Positions 54,005-63,267 of a stretch of DNA of 64,000 bases are shown here, piece by piece. The translations under genes were made by a program, and so were the position numbers. This DNA comes from Flavobacterium quisquiliarum (GTDB lineage: Bacteria > Bacteroidota > Bacteroidia > Flavobacteriales > Flavobacteriaceae), in assembly GCF_019308285.1 (NCBI RefSeq), contig NZ_WWEM01000020.1, positions 453,207 through 517,206 on the forward strand, given 5' to 3'. The notes under the pieces were generated by a model. That model was not told the origin of the DNA. It saw only the letters and a program-made list of their open reading frames with translations, and ran no database searches. Position 1 is the first letter of the stretch; each line of letters opens with the position of its first letter.

Positions 54005-55045
54005 TTACTTAACCGTTACCGTAAATGAAGATAGAGTATTAGCAGTTCCTCTGTAAAATCTCATTCTATTAAAAGTTCCCGCAGGAGTTCCCGCAGGAAC
54101 TTTCAATACTATTCTATAAGAAGTAGCACTTACAATTTCTACAGGATAAGTTATTGTCGCAGCAGTACTGTTATACATGATAACAGAGGTAACAGCATTC
54201 ATCATTCCGCCACGTACCTCGAAAGTTTCACCTCCCTGTTTCTGAACGGGAGAACCAACTGACTCAACAGCAAATGAAGCGGGTTCAATAACACTAATTT
54301 TAAATCTGTTTTCTACACTTGCATTCTGCAAGGTATAGATGCCATTTTTCACACGTAAATCATAAGTTCCTACAGGCATATCCTCAGGAAGAAAATAATA
54401 AATTCCATAACTGATAAAAGGTGTAGTTGTACTTGACGTTCCTAATGCTCCGCCTAGATGAACAATTTCTGCGGTATATTCCGTTTTTTGATCAGCGGCG
54501 GCTACCAGATACACTCTGGTATTTTCTTTGCTTAGCCACAAATTTTCAATTCCGTTGTTACTTCCGCCAATCGCATTGTTAATTAATTTCTGCAATGAAC
54601 CTTTTGCAAATGTTTCTGGAGCGGCATATGTCCATGTGTTAGGCTCAATCTGTCTGAAATCTATTTTTAAAGTGTATTTTTTTGTTGTTCCTGCTTTTGA
54701 GGTCACAGTATAAACTGTACCATCTTTAAAAGCAACTTCTGCACCAGATGCTGGTGTAATAGAAGCTTCTGTTCCTAACACTATTTCAGGTTTAATTGTA
54801 GTAGGAAGTACGGTATTCACACTCCAGGTAACTACAATGTTTTCATCAGTAATAGCCGCGCTTATAGCATTATTTTCAGAATCTTTAAAAGTAAAAGTCT
54901 CAATCTGTGTATAGCCGGGAACTTTTATGACATCGCCGGGAATTGCATTTACTTTATCAATATATTCGGTATCGCACGAAAAAAATAGTACCGATAAAAA
55001 AAGTAATCCAATTAAAAATATATTGGTATTGTTTTTTTTACTCAT
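54005..55045 (-). CDS. IPT/TIG-like surface lipoprotein
   Basis: A 346-aa lipoprotein (lipobox Cys 24, LFFSC). An N-terminal beta domain with FKDSENNAISAAITDENIVVTW-like strands (core AAITDENIVVTW) and KDGTVYTVTSKAGTTKKYTLKI recalls the DUF5018/surface-glycan-binding repeats of SusE/F-like proteins. The C-terminal third has IPT/TIG-like strands (FEVRGGMMNAVTSVIMYNS). It is the last gene of a run with HmuY proteins, after a 239-base gap. No binding site is visible. A surface accessory role in heme or protein capture is inferred. Confidence 0.68.
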   Translation of the reverse strand: MSKKNNTNIFLIGLLFLSVLFFSCDTEYIDKVNAIPGDVIKVPGYTQIETFTFKDSENNAISAAITDENIVVTWSVNTVLPTTIKPEIVLGTEASITPASGAEVAFKDGTVYTVTSKAGTTKKYTLKIDFRQIEPNTWTYAAPETFAKGSLQKLINNAIGGSNNGIENLWLSKENTRVYLVAAADQKTEYTAEIVHLGGALGTSSTTTPFISYGIYYFLPEDMPVGTYDLRVKNGIYTLQNASVENRFKISVIEPASFAVESVGSPVQKQGGETFEVRGGMMNAVTSVIMYNSTAATITYPVEIVSATSYRIVLKVPAGTPAGTFNRMRFYRGTANTLSSFTVTVK

Positions 55046-55284
55046 GATTGTATTGGTTATGTAATTTCTAAATGATTTTATTTTATTAATTTTGCCATTA
55101 TTGCTAAATGGGCTTTTATATTTTTTAAAATGCCTGTTTTCAATGCTTACGGTAATTAAAAAGCCGTTTGATAGTCATGGGGTAATGAGATGATAATCGT
55201 AATTTGCAGAGACGCCGGTCAAGCTTTACTGCAGTACTTTTAATTATTTCGTAATCCCATGTTTCTTTTTTAGATTTTTAATAA

Positions 55285-55968
55285 TTACAATACTTTAGTC
55301 CATGTATAATTAATTGTACTGCTTGAAGAACCTGGTGTTACAGCAGTCACTTTAACTAAATAGGCTTCTGTTGCAGCTGAAGGATTTGTAATTGACTGTG
55401 AATTAAGACTAGAAGGAACTGTGTCAACTGCTTTCCAGATTACGATAGCTCTGGCTGGTGTCATAATATGAGTAGTGATGTTGTAAGAATAATACCCTAA
55501 ACCATAGTTAGTTCCTGATATAGTTCCATCATATCCTAAGATATTATACTTATCTGTTGGTGCAGTACCAAGATTAGCATTTTTCACAACAATAGTACTT
55601 TTCCATTCATTCCAGAAATCACATTCTGAATCTAAATCTACAGTACCAACATACCAATGATCTGTATTGCTTACAGGACGTATTGAAGCACCATAAATCC
55701 CTTCCCATTGCACATTTACACTGCCAATAGTCGCTGCTACAGGAGTCCAGTTTGAATCTACAGATGATGGCGCCTGCCATCTGTTAACTGTTACGGATGT
55801 TGAAGTTTCTGAACAGATTTCTGCTAAAGCTGTTTTGGCAGTTTTGTTTGTAACCTGCTGTTCTTGTGCTTGTGTTGCTCCTTGTGGCGTTGCAGTTTGT
55901 TCGTCTGTACTACATGATGTAATTGAAATAGCAGCTAATGCTAAAAATGATAAGATTATTTTTTTCAT
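55285..55968 (-). CDS. Lipoprotein of unknown function
   Basis: A 227-aa lipoprotein (lipobox Cys 19, SITSC) followed by a Gln/Thr-rich linker (about 20-45). The body is beta-rich with many Trp, Tyr and Ser/Thr residues. I recognise no family. It lies in the HmuY-containing run, with 72 bases to the previous gene. The position suggests surface exposure and service to the same uptake system, but nothing in the sequence proves that. Confidence 0.75.
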   Translation of the reverse strand: MKKIILSFLALAAISITSCSTDEQTATPQGATQAQEQQVTNKTAKTALAEICSETSTSVTVNRWQAPSSVDSNWTPVAATIGSVNVQWEGIYGASIRPVSNTDHWYVGTVDLDSECDFWNEWKSTIVVKNANLGTAPTDKYNILGYDGTISGTNYGLGYYSYNITTHIMTPARAIVIWKAVDTVPSSLNSQSITNPSAATEAYLVKVTAVTPGSSSSTINYTWTKVL

Positions 55969-56040
55969 AATGATATATTTAATAGATTAATTTTGGCTTC
56001 TTTCATTACTTAAGCAGAAAAGACAGGCATTTTGTTATTT

Positions 56041-56784
56041 TTATTTTGTAAATCTGATTGGATATTTCATTTTGGCTGTAAGATTATAGCTTTCCATCTG
56101 TATCCAGTAATCGGTATTAGCTTCCAGGGTTACATCTGCCGCTGCTGCTCCAAAAGAATATCTTCCAGAGAAACTAAAAAGATCCAGTCCGTCATTATAT
56201 TGCTGAAACTGCCATTTTTTGTTTCCTTGTGCATCAACTGCATATACTTTTGTAACTTCATAAGAGGGAATAAAATTCTCTCCTTTTACAAGTAGTGTCG
56301 CAGATGTTGCCAAAGAATAAGTAGTTGTTTCGGTTGATAATTCATTTAAAACCAGTTTTGGCTGTTGAATTACAACTTTTACAGTATAAATAGCCGTAGA
56401 TCCATCAGCTGCTTTTGTTGTATATAAAAACGGAGTTTTAGCAAATACCGGAACCAGCTCTGTTGCAGCAGGAGAAATAGTTGTTTTTTCAGGAAGTGCT
56501 ATAGAAGCTTCCAGATATTCGTATTCATAATAAGACGGCAGATATACAGTTATAGTTCTATCTAGATTGTTTACAGCACTATAAATAGCCTGATTTTCTC
56601 CGGGATTTATTACTTTAAACGAGATGATTCTTCTGGCATCAAGATCAGTTACAATTTCAGTTATTGGATCTTCTTTTACATCAGTCCATCTTTCTTCTTC
56701 ATTGTCACAGGAAGTTAAAAGACTTATTAATGCAAAAGCACTTAATAATAGAGGTGTTTTTGAATTAAAAAATTTAGTATTCAT
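56041..56784 (-). CDS. DUF5018-like / IPT-containing lipoprotein
   Basis: A 247-aa lipoprotein (lipobox Cys 26, LLTSC) with a DNEEE acidic start. The first half resembles DUF5018-type beta domains (ISFKVINPGENQAIYSAV, then TKAADGSTAIYTVKV); the second half looks like an IPT/TIG domain (SATLLVKGENF). Its architecture is similar to the lipoprotein at 54005, so the two may be paralogous accessory proteins. It starts 19 bases after the HmuY-like gene at 56804. Confidence 0.68.
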   Translation of the reverse strand: MNTKFFNSKTPLLLSAFALISLLTSCDNEEERWTDVKEDPITEIVTDLDARRIISFKVINPGENQAIYSAVNNLDRTITVYLPSYYEYEYLEASIALPEKTTISPAATELVPVFAKTPFLYTTKAADGSTAIYTVKVVIQQPKLVLNELSTETTTYSLATSATLLVKGENFIPSYEVTKVYAVDAQGNKKWQFQQYNDGLDLFSFSGRYSFGAAAADVTLEANTDYWIQMESYNLTAKMKYPIRFTK

Positions 56785-56803
56785 TGATTATTATTTGGAT
56801 TGG

Positions 56804-57610
56804 TTATTTAATTTCAAATTTGGTACTTCCTTTCGGTACCATTACGTAATCAAAAGTATAGTACATGTGCGGTGTATCTTTGAACCATTCTGCTGAAGTA
56901 TATACATCTTTGTAAACCGAAATCATTTTAATTTTAGCATAATTTCCGTTAGCAGTTTTAAGAATGACAGTTCGGGCAGGAATAGTACTTCCGTTTTTAA
57001 TTTTAAGAGGATCTCCAAGTGCGTAAGCTACGTGTGCTTTTTGCGGATTGGTTCCGTCAGTAACTACTACACCGTCAAAATCGTATAAATACCATCCGAC
57101 TCCGTTACCAAACGAGCCGGCATCGTCTGTTCCAATTACATCAATACCTGTCTTAAATTCAGTATCAGCTGGAATATCAACTACTTCATCAAAGGGTTTA
57201 GCTACAATAGTAATACCACCGACACCGCCTGCTTGATACCCATTGTTTTGAGAATTAGTCCCGTTATTTCCAGACAAAAAGCTAGCGTAAAGTCCGCCAA
57301 AAGCCAAGTCCCATTTTTTAGTTTTTTTATAAGATCCGTCCATTGCTTTATTATCTTCTAGACTGTAGTACAAAGTTGCTGCTGGAGCAGTTGGATTAGC
57401 ATCAGAAGTACTTCCCTGATAGTTTTTCACATGGATCACTTTATTGAATAAAGTTGTATTAACAGGTACTTCAGTACCAGGCTCTTCACCATTTTCCTCT
57501 CCTTCGGCTGGTTTTTCATCAGAAGAACAAGCTGTTAGTGTAATGGCTATAAAGAAAAGGATTGCGAATCCTTGTGGTATTTTTTTTACAAACAATTCAA
57601 TTTTTTTCAT
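56804..57610 (-). CDS. HmuY-family heme-binding lipoprotein (copy 2)
   Basis: A 268-aa lipoprotein (lipobox Cys 28, LTACSS) with an acidic linker, then an HmuY-like beta fold. Family marks are KKWDLAFGGLYASFLSGNN, a VGWYLYDFDGV strand, and a late TVILKTANGNYAKIKMISVYKD. HmuY of Porphyromonas gingivalis binds heme with two His; I do not see an obvious matching His pair here, so binding may use other residues (Met or Tyr are present) or another ligand. It lies 9 bases after the first HmuY gene. Two HmuY genes side by side suggest specialisation. Confidence 0.82.
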   Translation of the reverse strand: MKKIELFVKKIPQGFAILFFIAITLTACSSDEKPAEGEENGEEPGTEVPVNTTLFNKVIHVKNYQGSTSDANPTAPAATLYYSLEDNKAMDGSYKKTKKWDLAFGGLYASFLSGNNGTNSQNNGYQAGGVGGITIVAKPFDEVVDIPADTEFKTGIDVIGTDDAGSFGNGVGWYLYDFDGVVVTDGTNPQKAHVAYALGDPLKIKNGSTIPARTVILKTANGNYAKIKMISVYKDVYTSAEWFKDTPHMYYTFDYVMVPKGSTKFEIK

Positions 57611-57619
57611 AGGATTATA

Positions 57620-58339
57620 TTATTTGGTGTTTAAATTTTTGGTTCCGTCATTTTGAACATAATATCTAAAGGTAAAATAGGGCGCAGGCCAGTTTAAGTC
57701 GGTTACAGCTGGTGGATTTCCTTTATAAGCGTTTACAAGCTGGAGTTTGGCAAATTTTCCGTTTGGAAGTCTTATAGCATAAGTTCTGTTCGGAATAGAC
57801 TGCATAATATGACTGCTTAAACTGTAGTAAAACCAACCCGCAGAACTTGCAGAAGAAGCCCATCCAATTTTGGTAATTTCACTAGTATTAAAATCGGCAT
57901 CAGCAGGAGCTTGAGTTACATTTCTGTAATCTTCATTCAATAAAACTACGGCTGTATTTTGTGCAGGTCCTTCAAAACCTGGATTGTACTGGTATTTTGA
58001 ATTGTTTACATAAACTTCACTGTTGTAAGGACCAGTAAAAGCAATATCCCAATCAGTAGTTTTCATATATTGTAAAGAATCTGCTTTTGTGTGCAGCCAA
58101 ATTTGTTTTTTATCGCTGAAGCGGAAAAGGAAAGTATGAAAACCTCTTTGTTCTTTTCCGTCAGTATTGCCACCCATTGAAGCACCCGTATCTCCTGCTA
58201 AATCAGTAATTACAGTGCTTTTTCCATCTACAAGTGTTGCTGAATTGTCTTCTTCATTACTGCTGCAACTAGTAAGTAATACCGTAGCTAAAAGTGGAAT
58301 AAGACAGCAACTTTTTTGAATCGTTCTTTTTGTTTTCAT
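57620..58339 (-). CDS. HmuY-family heme-binding lipoprotein (copy 1)
   Basis: A 239-aa lipoprotein (lipobox Cys 25, LLTSC). The HmuY signature is clear: TTDWDIAFTGPYNSEVYVNNSK (core WDIAFTGPYN), WFYYSLSSHIM, and RTYAIRLPNGKFAKLQLVNAYKG (core YAIRLPNGKFAKLQ). It is encoded 24 bases after the receptor gene and 9 bases before the second HmuY gene. HmuY captures heme from host or environmental hemoproteins and passes it to HmuR. It is likely regulated by iron, though I cannot point to a certain Fur box. Ligand residues are not evident by eye. Confidence 0.88.
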   Translation of the reverse strand: MKTKRTIQKSCCLIPLLATVLLTSCSSNEEDNSATLVDGKSTVITDLAGDTGASMGGNTDGKEQRGFHTFLFRFSDKKQIWLHTKADSLQYMKTTDWDIAFTGPYNSEVYVNNSKYQYNPGFEGPAQNTAVVLLNEDYRNVTQAPADADFNTSEITKIGWASSASSAGWFYYSLSSHIMQSIPNRTYAIRLPNGKFAKLQLVNAYKGNPPAVTDLNWPAPYFTFRYYVQNDGTKNLNTK

Positions 58340-58363
58340 TTGGAAATATTAATGTTAGTTATT

Positions 58364-60754
58364 TTATAAATCTTTAAAGAAACGGTAGCTCAAGCCTCCA
58401 AGAAGAATTCTTCCTGGCTGTCCAGGCATCAGCGGATCTGTATAATTGAAAATATTATCAGCAGTGAATCGGATGCTTAAATGATCTTTCAATAGACGTT
58501 TTTCGATACTTGCATTTGTCAGCCAGTATTCTTTCACAAAAAGATCATATTTGTCAATGAACTGATTTCCGTTTCGATCTCCAAAAGGATATTTTCCTCT
58601 AAAATTTACTCTGACGCTGGCACTCATTTTCCAAGGTTCGTAGCGATAAAAGATGGCAGTATTGGCCATGTGGCGCGAGCGGTTTTCAATACCCCAGTAA
58701 TCTTTTGGTCTAGGTTTGTAGGAATTTCCAGTTGCCGGATCGTGAATATTTTGACTATAGGGCCATTTTCCAGCTCTAATACTGTCTTTTACACTAAGAT
58801 CCTGAGCAATTAAATATTGATATCCAGCACTTATTTCTAGATTCTTTATTGGACTTAATTTTAAACCAATTTCAAATCCCTTGTTTACAGCTTTTGGCAG
58901 GTTTTGATAGGTATAAATAATACGGTTGTTTGCTCCTGTAGCAACTTGAATACTGTTGATCTGATTGGTTATTTTATGATAAAAAATATTTCCTTCAGCT
59001 TTGAATTTCTTGGATGGTTCTAGAATTATTCCCGCATTGTATGAAGTACTTTTTTCGGCTTGAAGATTTCCTGCGGTCTGATTGAGTACATATTGTCTGA
59101 TTTCGCTAATCTGACCATCATCCTGTAATTGCTGTAAAGTAGGAGCTAGAACAGCATTTCCAATTACCAGATAATTACTGCTTGAATTATAAAATACCAA
59201 ATAGTTAGTTTTAAAATCAGGAGCTTTAAACCCAGTTCCAATACCTGCTTTAAAAGTTATTTTTGGTGTAATGAAATACTGTAGACCAAAACTTGGATTT
59301 AATCTTCCTCCAAAATTATTGGTATGATCGTATCGTAATCCTCCAACGGCTTTTAATTTTTGAATGGGTGTCCATTCGCCTTGTAGATAAGAGAAGAAAG
59401 TCTGAAGTGAATTAACGCCTGTAAGCGCATCATCATTCATGTTTTCGATGCTGCCTCCAATTCCTCCAACAAGTTGATACGTATTATTATGGCTAAAGGA
59501 AAACTGTTGTTCCAAACGATGCAGCGTCTGTTTGAAAACATCCTGACTTACGGAATTATTACTTTCCTGCCAGGCAACACTCATATCGGCAGTATAATGA
59601 GTTAAATAATATCTGGAAATACTTTTAAGATTGCTTTTAAATTTATGATCAAAAGAAAGAGATAGATTCAAATCCTGTTCATCCTGATTGTCTCCTGAAA
59701 TATGACCGAGACCAAAATCTTTCTGCATAAAAGAACGACGAAGTCCGTAACGTCCACTAAAATTTAAGTAACTATTTTCATTAAGCTGGTAACGCGATCT
59801 TCCCTGAAGGCTGTAATTGTCATAGGGTGGAGAAGTGGTTCCCTGAATGTATTTTGAATTGGTATTAAAACCATCAGTTCTGTAATAATTGGCGGCGATA
59901 TTTGCAGTTCCTTTATTATTAGAGAAAGGAGTTTCGCCTTCTAAAGTTGCATCAACTATATTTAGAGATCCATAACTTAAAGAAGCTTGCAATTGCGGAT
60001 CGATTACTCCATGTCTAGTAATAATGTTAATTGTACCTCCAAGAGCTTCGCTTCCATACAAACTAGAAGAAGCACCTTTTATAATTTCAATTCGTTCGAT
60101 ATTTGAGACGCTGATACGAGAAAGATCAAAATTTCCGTTATTTCTTCCCATCATGGGTTGCCCATCAATTAAAACCATAATATACTCGCTTCCAAAACCC
60201 TGCATTTGAACACCAACCGATCTTGCACCTCCACTGATATTATTTACAACTGCTATTCCAGTTTGTTCTTTCAGAATTTCATCAAGTCTTCGGCTTCCCA
60301 TAAGTTCGATGGTTTTGCGATCGATTATGATAACAGGCATAGCACTATACTGTGCTTTGATAAGAGTTTCGGGGTTGTTTTTTGTACTGGTTTTACTATT
60401 TACACTCACTTCATTAAGGTCAATACCAGCCTCCAAATCAATATGTAAGGATTTATTGTGATTTCCGTTTAAGACTATTTGCTGTATGTAATTTTTATAA
60501 CCCATGTTAGTCACACTAATGGTATAATTTCCATTTGGCAATTCAGAAAAAGAGAAAAAACCATTAAAATCAGTGAAGATTGTTTTACCAGAAGGCTCTA
60601 GTGTTATTACTGCTTGTTTTATTGGGTTTCCAGAATGATATACATTTCCTCGAATCGTGTTGTGTTTTTGGGCTTGCAGCAGATTTATACATAATAAAAC
60701 AAAACTTAAAACTATTTTGTTTTGATTTAGACCGTTGGTAATTTTATTTTTCAT
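58364..60754 (-). CDS. TonB-dependent receptor, HmuR-like
   Basis: A 796-aa outer-membrane receptor: signal (about 1-28, ending LQAQ), carboxypeptidase-regulatory-like domain (30-112), plug (about 130-250, with QMQGFGSEYIMVLIDGQPMMG) and barrel. An FKAPDF sequence matches the FRAP region of heme receptors, but the NPDL motif is not obvious; AEKSTSYNAGI stands in that region. It heads a gene run with two HmuY lipoproteins 24 bases downstream, which strongly supports heme or hemoprotein uptake. A siderophore or cobalamin role cannot be excluded from sequence alone. The barrel ends normally with aromatic residues. Confidence 0.87.
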   Translation of the reverse strand: MKNKITNGLNQNKIVLSFVLLCINLLQAQKHNTIRGNVYHSGNPIKQAVITLEPSGKTIFTDFNGFFSFSELPNGNYTISVTNMGYKNYIQQIVLNGNHNKSLHIDLEAGIDLNEVSVNSKTSTKNNPETLIKAQYSAMPVIIIDRKTIELMGSRRLDEILKEQTGIAVVNNISGGARSVGVQMQGFGSEYIMVLIDGQPMMGRNNGNFDLSRISVSNIERIEIIKGASSSLYGSEALGGTINIITRHGVIDPQLQASLSYGSLNIVDATLEGETPFSNNKGTANIAANYYRTDGFNTNSKYIQGTTSPPYDNYSLQGRSRYQLNENSYLNFSGRYGLRRSFMQKDFGLGHISGDNQDEQDLNLSLSFDHKFKSNLKSISRYYLTHYTADMSVAWQESNNSVSQDVFKQTLHRLEQQFSFSHNNTYQLVGGIGGSIENMNDDALTGVNSLQTFFSYLQGEWTPIQKLKAVGGLRYDHTNNFGGRLNPSFGLQYFITPKITFKAGIGTGFKAPDFKTNYLVFYNSSSNYLVIGNAVLAPTLQQLQDDGQISEIRQYVLNQTAGNLQAEKSTSYNAGIILEPSKKFKAEGNIFYHKITNQINSIQVATGANNRIIYTYQNLPKAVNKGFEIGLKLSPIKNLEISAGYQYLIAQDLSVKDSIRAGKWPYSQNIHDPATGNSYKPRPKDYWGIENRSRHMANTAIFYRYEPWKMSASVRVNFRGKYPFGDRNGNQFIDKYDLFVKEYWLTNASIEKRLLKDHLSIRFTADNIFNYTDPLMPGQPGRILLGGLSYRFFKDL

Positions 60755-61284
60755 TGATATTTTTGGTTTGTCTTTATTTTAAGAATTTCCTTCTGTTTTT
60801 ATTCTTATTTAGACTGTGTAAAAATAGTTATTTATGATATACTAATAGTATTTTTTTTACATATTGGTTTAAAAATTTTAATATTTTGTTTGGTATTTAT
60901 TGAAGTATTACTTTGTTTGTTTATATTTAAATATTTGTTTTACAGTGTTTTGTTATTTAGTATAAAATATTTTGATTAGTAAAAAATTAAGAAAAATTTA
61001 ACAACTAGTAATTTTGTTTTATTTGTTAAAAAAGAAATAAATTTTAACTGAATTTTACGTATTACAATTTTGATGTTTTCTAAGTAAAGCTTACTAAAAA
61101 CTGAGAGAAACCGTCATGAATTTGGAATGAATTTAGCTGGATTATAGAAAGTGAATCAGAGAAATACATTTTATACGTTAGGGGATGAAAAAGGCAATTA
61201 AAAACTGTAAATCAGAAATTTTGGGTTTCTTTTCTCTTCTATATTTCTTATTTTTAGTTTATCAAACTATAAATTCGATGTAAT
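60755..61284. other. 530-base AT-rich region between divergent hmuR-like and mscS genes
   Basis: Very AT-rich. It must hold the promoters of both flanking genes. An imperfect TTTAGACTGTGTAAA (60808-60822) near the receptor side might be an iron-regulator site. TAGTTT-ATC-AAACTA (61255-61269) is a small inverted repeat just before mscS. No gene and no convincing TAnnTTTG box with partner. Confidence 0.5.
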
Positions 61285-63057
61285 ATGAGTTTAGATACAA
61301 AACGTTTACTGCCTTTTTTGTTATTATGGTCATTTTTATTGATTAGACCAGAAATAGTAAGTGCCCAATTATTAGGTACTAGTAAAAGCACAACTGAAGA
61401 ACCAGCTAAAGCTCCAGAAGATTCTTTAGGAAGAAGAACACCTCAAGGAACCGTGAATGGTTTTATTAAAGCTATAGGTGACCAGAATTACCTTCGTGCT
61501 AGTCAATATTTTGTATTAAGTAAACGTTCGTATCGCAAAACAGCAGAAAGAATTCGTATTGCAAAGACTTTTCAGCAGTTATTAGATCAAGGAGGAAATT
61601 TATCGCCATCTTCTATTATAAGCAATAAAGAAACGGGACGAACAGATGATGATTTGGCAACAGGCGTAGATCATGTTGGAAGTATATCCACAAATAAAAC
61701 AGCCATTCAGCTTTATGTAGAAAACCAGTCAGATGATAGTCAGCCTGCATTATGGCTTTTTTCTGCAGAAACCGTAGAATCGATTCTATCTGCTGATGTT
61801 TCTAAGGAAAAGACTTTTCTGGATCGAATATTACCTCCAGTTTTGAAAGAAAGAAAATTAGGAAATGTACCTATTGGACATTGGACCGTTGTGGTAGTGA
61901 TGACTGTTTTATCTTATTTACTTGCCAGATTACTCGTGTTTCTAATTGGCCTTCTGGTGCAGAAAACATGGAAAAAAGCAGCTACAGAACAAGGAACTGC
62001 TATTATAGAAGCGCTTACATTACCAGTCCATATGTATCTTACGGTACTTTTATTTGTTGCTTTTACCCAGCGTATGGGAATTAGCATAATTGTACGACAG
62101 CGTTTCGGCATCATCATTATCACAATAGGAATTCTTGCTTTTTTAATACTGCTTTGGAGAATGACCGATTTTGTAAGCATGTTTGCACGAAGCAGAATGA
62201 GTAGGAGAGGACGTATTTCGGCTATTTCAGCTATTTTATTTTTAAGTCGTACAACTAAAGCCGCTATTGTAGTAATAGGAATTATTGCTTTACTCGGAAT
62301 TATTGGTGTTGATGTTACAGCAGGACTTGCTGCACTGGGAATCGGGGGTATCGCATTAGCATTAGGAGCACAGAAAACAATTGAAAATTTTGTTGGAAGT
62401 GTGAGCCTTATTGCAGATCAGCCTTTGCGAGTGGGAGATTATTGCCGAATAGATGATATTAAAGGAACGGTAGAATCGATTGGAATGCGTTCGACTACGC
62501 TTAGAACTTCAGCACGAACTATTGTAACTATTCCAAACGGACAACTATCAGCTAGTAAAATAGAAAATTATACCCATCGTGATCGTTTTATATTTAATCC
62601 GATATTTAATTTTAGAATGGAAACCTCTCCAGATCAAATGCGTTATTTACTGGTAGAGTTGAGATCTTTATTATATGCTCATCCAGCCATAAACAATTCA
62701 AATCCGATAGTCCGTTTTACAGGTATCACGGCTGATGCTTTAAAAGTTGAAATTACAGCTTATATTGAAGCGATAAATGTAGAAACTTCTCAAGAAGTAC
62801 AGGAAGATATATTATTACGAATGATGGATATAATAGAGCAGAGTGGAACCTCTTTAGCTTATCCTTCGCAGACACTTTATATGGCTCGTCATACACCAAC
62901 TTCCACAGAAAAATCAGAGGCAATTTCTGAGACCATAAAAAAATGGAAAGAAAATAACGAATTGCAATTGCCTAAATTTGATCCTAAACGTGTCGAGGAG
63001 TTAAAAGATACACTTAAATATCCTGATAAAGGAAGTTTTAGTACTGAACAAGAATAA
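61285..63057 (+). CDS. MscS-family mechanosensitive ion channel
   Basis: A 590-aa membrane protein. A signal peptide (1-27) precedes a periplasmic domain of about 165 residues. Hydrophobic segments follow at about 201-225, 247-262, 274-292 and 326-341, and then the pore helix with small residues in a regular pattern (GLAALGIGGIALALGAQKTIENFVG, core at 347-371). The beta domain (VGDYCRIDDIKGTVESIG, IPNGQL) and the C-terminal domain are both present. It opens under membrane tension and releases solutes on osmotic downshift. It is longer than E. coli MscS because of the periplasmic part. It converges on the aldolase gene, with no operon partner. Confidence 0.93.
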   Translation: MSLDTKRLLPFLLLWSFLLIRPEIVSAQLLGTSKSTTEEPAKAPEDSLGRRTPQGTVNGFIKAIGDQNYLRASQYFVLSKRSYRKTAERIRIAKTFQQLLDQGGNLSPSSIISNKETGRTDDDLATGVDHVGSISTNKTAIQLYVENQSDDSQPALWLFSAETVESILSADVSKEKTFLDRILPPVLKERKLGNVPIGHWTVVVVMTVLSYLLARLLVFLIGLLVQKTWKKAATEQGTAIIEALTLPVHMYLTVLLFVAFTQRMGISIIVRQRFGIIIITIGILAFLILLWRMTDFVSMFARSRMSRRGRISAISAILFLSRTTKAAIVVIGIIALLGIIGVDVTAGLAALGIGGIALALGAQKTIENFVGSVSLIADQPLRVGDYCRIDDIKGTVESIGMRSTTLRTSARTIVTIPNGQLSASKIENYTHRDRFIFNPIFNFRMETSPDQMRYLLVELRSLLYAHPAINNSNPIVRFTGITADALKVEITAYIEAINVETSQEVQEDILLRMMDIIEQSGTSLAYPSQTLYMARHTPTSTEKSEAISETIKKWKENNELQLPKFDPKRVEELKDTLKYPDKGSFSTEQE

Positions 63058-63098
63058 TTTATATCTTATAGTTATAAAGAGAATAGTAAAACAAAATC

Positions 63099-63198
63099 AA
63101 TAAGCGGCATTTGTCCTTGTTAGAATAATTGGATTAATCCTTTTGTGAGGAGCTGGAATTAATTTCCTTTAAACTAACAATTATTTTTGCCGCTTATT
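63099..63198. repeat. 100-nt compound inverted repeat between convergent genes
   Basis: AATAAGCGGCA (63099-63109) and TGCCGCTTATT (63188-63198) are perfect reverse complements. Inside, TTGTTAG (63117-63123) pairs with CTAACAA (63174-63180), and two small palindromic blocks, GGATTAATCC and GGAATTAATTTCC, fill the centre. No T run follows either arm. It may be a two-way transcription barrier, a structured RNA or a mobile palindrome. Confidence 0.6.
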
Positions 63199-63267
63199 TA
63201 CCAAGCTAATAAATTTTCCTCTTTCTTAAATTGTACTGATTTTTGATTCAAGACCCAAAAGTGTATT

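Noticed and set aside
60808..60822. Fur box before the HmuR-like gene (TTTAGACTGTGTAAA)
   Set aside because: Too imperfect to call; kept only as a remark in the intergenic entry.
63099..63198. Possible integron attC site (GTTAG/CTAAC arms in a long palindrome)
   Set aside because: The arms are in the opposite order to attC (which begins with a TAAC-type and ends with a GTTA-type core site), and no integrase or cassette array is present.
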